A stretch of DNA of 64,000 nucleotides from the NCBI GenBank assembly GCA_003864495.1, contig ML133385.1, forward strand, positions 62,001-126,000, read 5' to 3'. This document shows positions 62,036 through 64,000 of this stretch, in pieces. Each line of letters starts with the position of its first letter. The first letter of the stretch is position 1. Origin of the DNA: Nemopilema nomurai (taxonomy: Eukaryota; Cnidaria; Scyphozoa; Rhizostomeae; Rhizostomatidae). The notes under the pieces are model-generated. The model had not been told where the DNA came from and made no database searches. It saw only the letters and a program-made list of their open reading frames with translations. Position numbers and translations under genes: made by a program.

Positions 62036-64000
62036 CCTACTTTATTTCTGCCTCTGTTTTTGGTTTAATGCAGCATTGACAATAAACATTTGATAGACAT
62101 TTGTAATAGGCCTTTCAGTTTAAAACAGTATAGAGTAAAAGGGGTTTGACTTTATTGCCATCTCTTTTAAATAATTTCCGGCTGATATAAAGCAAAATGG
62201 ACAACATCACCCTGATCATATTTCTTCTTCAGAATCAAGCTTGATTATGGTGGTAGCGACATCACAAGATGCTTTCATTGGCTCCTGCAAAGGGTATGAC
62301 GACATTTATCCCATTCTTTGTTTCTTTCTTTTGCCATTGCTGCAATTTTCGTGGCTAGAGTCTTATTTGATTACTGAAATTGACAACTTTTCTGCAGATA
62401 AGCTTCCCATACAAAGAGTGTGATATCAATGACAAGTTGGACATTTATCTGTTGCAAGACCTTAAGGAGACATTTTGCCATCTAAGCTTGGTGAGTTCAG
62501 TTATCTTTTTTGTGTGAGGAATAGTGCTTCCAATGGTTTTTGCTCGAACGCGATAAAAATGGAGGATGTGGAACAGTGGTTCGTAGGTATAACAGATCCG
62601 ATAGGCGTATAAGGGAAAAAACGATGTCTGTTTGAAGACAAAAGGCTCCTTGAGCACCTCCGGCAAGGTGTATTATCGAGTGGTTCTCACTGTAAAACAT
62701 TGTGATAGTACCAACTGGTAGCAAGATCGAAGTGCTCGATAGAATGATGAAACAAATTACCTGACCCGATCTGACCTAACCTGCCAAGATCTGACCTGAC
62801 AAGATCTAACTTGGCCTGACCTGGCCTGGCCTGACCTGACAAGATCTGACCTGACATGGTTGGATCGGATCTGACGTAATCGGATCTGACGTGATCGGAT
62901 CTGACCTGACCTTACCTGATCGGATCTGGCCTGACATGATCTGACCTGATCGGATCTGACCTGACTTACCTGATCGGATCTGACCTGACCTGACCTGATC
63001 TGACAAGATCTGACCTGACAAAACCTGATCCTTATCTGTAAAGGGCATCATATAGCATTGTTAGTAAAAACAGTTATTGGATAATATGACCATTCGCTTT
63101 CTTTGTCCTGCAGTTTTTGTCTATAACTGTACATTTTGTTGGGCTAGGATATTCCAGTTGGCCATGTACACGAGTTTCAAGTCTATAGACCGCAAGAGAG
63201 TGGCTTGCTCTACCAGATAAAGCTTGGAGACGAACCATTGCAAGCACCAATCGTAAGGATGGTCTTTGTTCTCTCTTCCGTAATTATTCTTATTGATGAC
63301 GCCGGAATGCCTCCAACGAATCAGAGTTGAACGAAGATTTCCCCCTTTGCACGAGATGCTCTTATCTCTGGCCAACGAGGTACTACTTGAATCCCAAATT
63401 AGCCTCAGTCTTCCCCCAAGGACAATACTCACCCCCTTTTTACCTCTGCGATTCCAACAGACCCTTTCGTAATTTGGCTCAGAATATTTCGTGCGTGCAG
63501 TCTATACCACAACTTTTCTTGAAATTCTCCATATCTTATTCTTGCTCTGACCCGCAGGGTTACGCTCTAATAACTCCTATCGAAGTCTTCAGTACCATGT
63601 TTGAGTTCTTAGCCTCTGTGTATTGCAGTTTCGTTCTTTCCCGTAGGCATTTTTCATTCCTCGTCTGTTTGGGCTGATTGGCCAGAAGGTCTGGACCTTC
63701 AACTTTGAGTTGGCTGAGCACGACCCCGAGGACCTATATGACGACAAACACTTGCTTGAAGTAAGAATGATCAACTTATTCATTCATGAAAAGTATTGTT
63801 GAACGTATCAGTAATACCCTGAAAGAACCATTATTTTAATTTGTTTTTCTTTTTCAAGTTTCTAGCTGGTGTTTTGCTTTTTAGTAAGTCATCAGCACTC
63901 GTAAGCACATTGTGTTCGCAAGGCATTTTTTTCGCAGACTCAATTTTTTTTCTTTCCACTAGGTTGCTCTAAGAGAGCCGTCTGCCAAGAAGGGGAGGGC
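57978..64000 (+). CDS. ACTR8: Actin-related protein 8, ARP8/ACTR8 (3' end missing)
   Basis: Exons: 57978-58031, 58740-58913, 59312-59422, 59919-60023, 60322-60606, 61196-61311, 62233-62293, 62398-62490, 63148-63252, 63647-63760 and 63963 to beyond 64000. Phases agree; about 418 of roughly 620 residues are present. ARP8 is a subunit of the INO80 chromatin remodeller and, with actin and ARP4, forms the module that binds linker DNA. Landmarks: IIVLHPGSSTLHLGRATD, the first nucleotide-binding loop; TTWPIRNGQLNLH; VVDVGDQKTSISCVEDG, the second phosphate loop, with DVGDQK where actin has DSGDGV; DYGGSDITRCFHWLLQR; and DLKETFCHL. All match human ACTR8 in order. The N-terminal lead is short (MPRPPKAEKPAVVE). 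Two introns carry repeats: a LINE fragment (61312-62232) and a GATC-rich minisatellite (62491-63147). Confidence 0.95.
61473..62036 (+). mobile_element. 5'-truncated non-LTR retrotransposon (reverse transcriptase C-terminus)
   Basis: The frame from 61473 to 61790 reads WLPIQRRINFKTAIVVYKAL, then NGLAPKYMTDLF, then RSSSHKNLYVPRSK, then GSKIWNELPLNIRQSTSLGI, and ends with FKRKVYQHYL and a stop. This is the standard C-terminal tail of CR1/L2-type reverse transcriptases (WLPI..RI.FK, GLAP.Y, WN.LP..IR). A short 3' untranslated part follows and ends CTGTAAATAAAGTT plus a TATC microsatellite, the 3' tail from which such elements prime. The 5' part is lost, as is usual. It lies in sense direction in an ARP8 intron. 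Confidence 0.85.
61944..62034 (+). repeat. (TATC)n microsatellite, LINE 3' tail
   Basis: About 22 uninterrupted TATC units ending in CTACCTAC. It directly follows the retrotransposon 3' end and is best read as its tail, later expanded by slippage. Confidence 0.95.
62760..63030. repeat. GATC-rich minisatellite in an ARP8 intron
   Basis: Irregular tandem copies of CTGACCTGATCGGATCTGAC and shorter pieces (CTGACCTGACC, AAGATCTGAC). The units are multiples of 5 bp, so the minus strand keeps an 81-codon Ser/Gly/Gln/Ile-rich open frame that is not a gene. Confidence 0.9.

Noticed and set aside
62806..63051. 81-codon Ser/Gly/Gln/Ile-rich minus-strand frame
   Set aside because: A by-product of the GATC-rich minisatellite.
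1..64000. CRISPR arrays, operons, ribosome binding sites or other prokaryotic features
   Set aside because: The window is intron-rich animal DNA; the tandem repeats are minisatellites without CRISPR spacing, and no rRNA gene was seen.

Overview
The window is animal nuclear DNA: AT-rich, intron-dense, with GT-AG introns and a heavy load of small transposons and tandem repeats. Five genes are recognised, all with animal orthologues. EMRE (known as a metazoan MCU partner) and the intron-rich ANKFN1/WAKE gene suggest an early-branching metazoan. A cnidarian would fit, but that is inference; nothing here proves the species.

Layout. (1) 1-3486, minus strand: seven internal exons of a CLEC16A/Ema/GOP-1 orthologue; the 3' part runs off the left edge and the first coding exon was not found. 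(2) About 3.5-24 kb: no confident gene. It holds a hAT-like MITE, a TA-flanked MITE, a 120-125 bp tandem repeat, a roughly 1 kb satellite with a 184 bp higher-order period, a TatD-like ORF fragment and one exon-like segment. (3) 24-48.2 kb, plus strand: an ANKFN1 (Drosophila wide awake/WAKE, mouse Nmf9) orthologue. The main model has 20 coding exons from 27900 to 48196, all splice phases agree, and it encodes 1016 residues: ankyrin repeats, a fibronectin III domain, the WAKE-specific central blocks and a C-terminal Ras-association-like domain. Two further candidate first exons, at 24384 and 31623, and a candidate cassette exon at 26003 end in the same phase, which suggests several promoters. 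(4) 51070-51348, minus strand: intronless EMRE/SMDT1, the mitochondrial calcium uniporter regulator. (5) 52849-55782, plus strand: a six-exon UPF0193/EVG1 (C22orf23) orthologue, 215 residues. (6) 57978 to beyond 64000, plus strand: ACTR8/ARP8, the INO80-complex actin-related protein, with its first ten coding exons complete and an eleventh cut by the right edge.

The genes do not form a pathway. They cover endosome/mitophagy control (CLEC16A), a neuronal scaffold (ANKFN1), mitochondrial calcium uptake (EMRE), an uncharacterised conserved protein (C22orf23) and chromatin remodelling (ARP8). Human SMDT1 and C22orf23 both lie on chromosome 22q13, so their adjacency here may preserve ancient linkage.

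Exon coordinates were read by eye from splice sites, reading phase and remembered similarity to the human proteins; no alignment was run.
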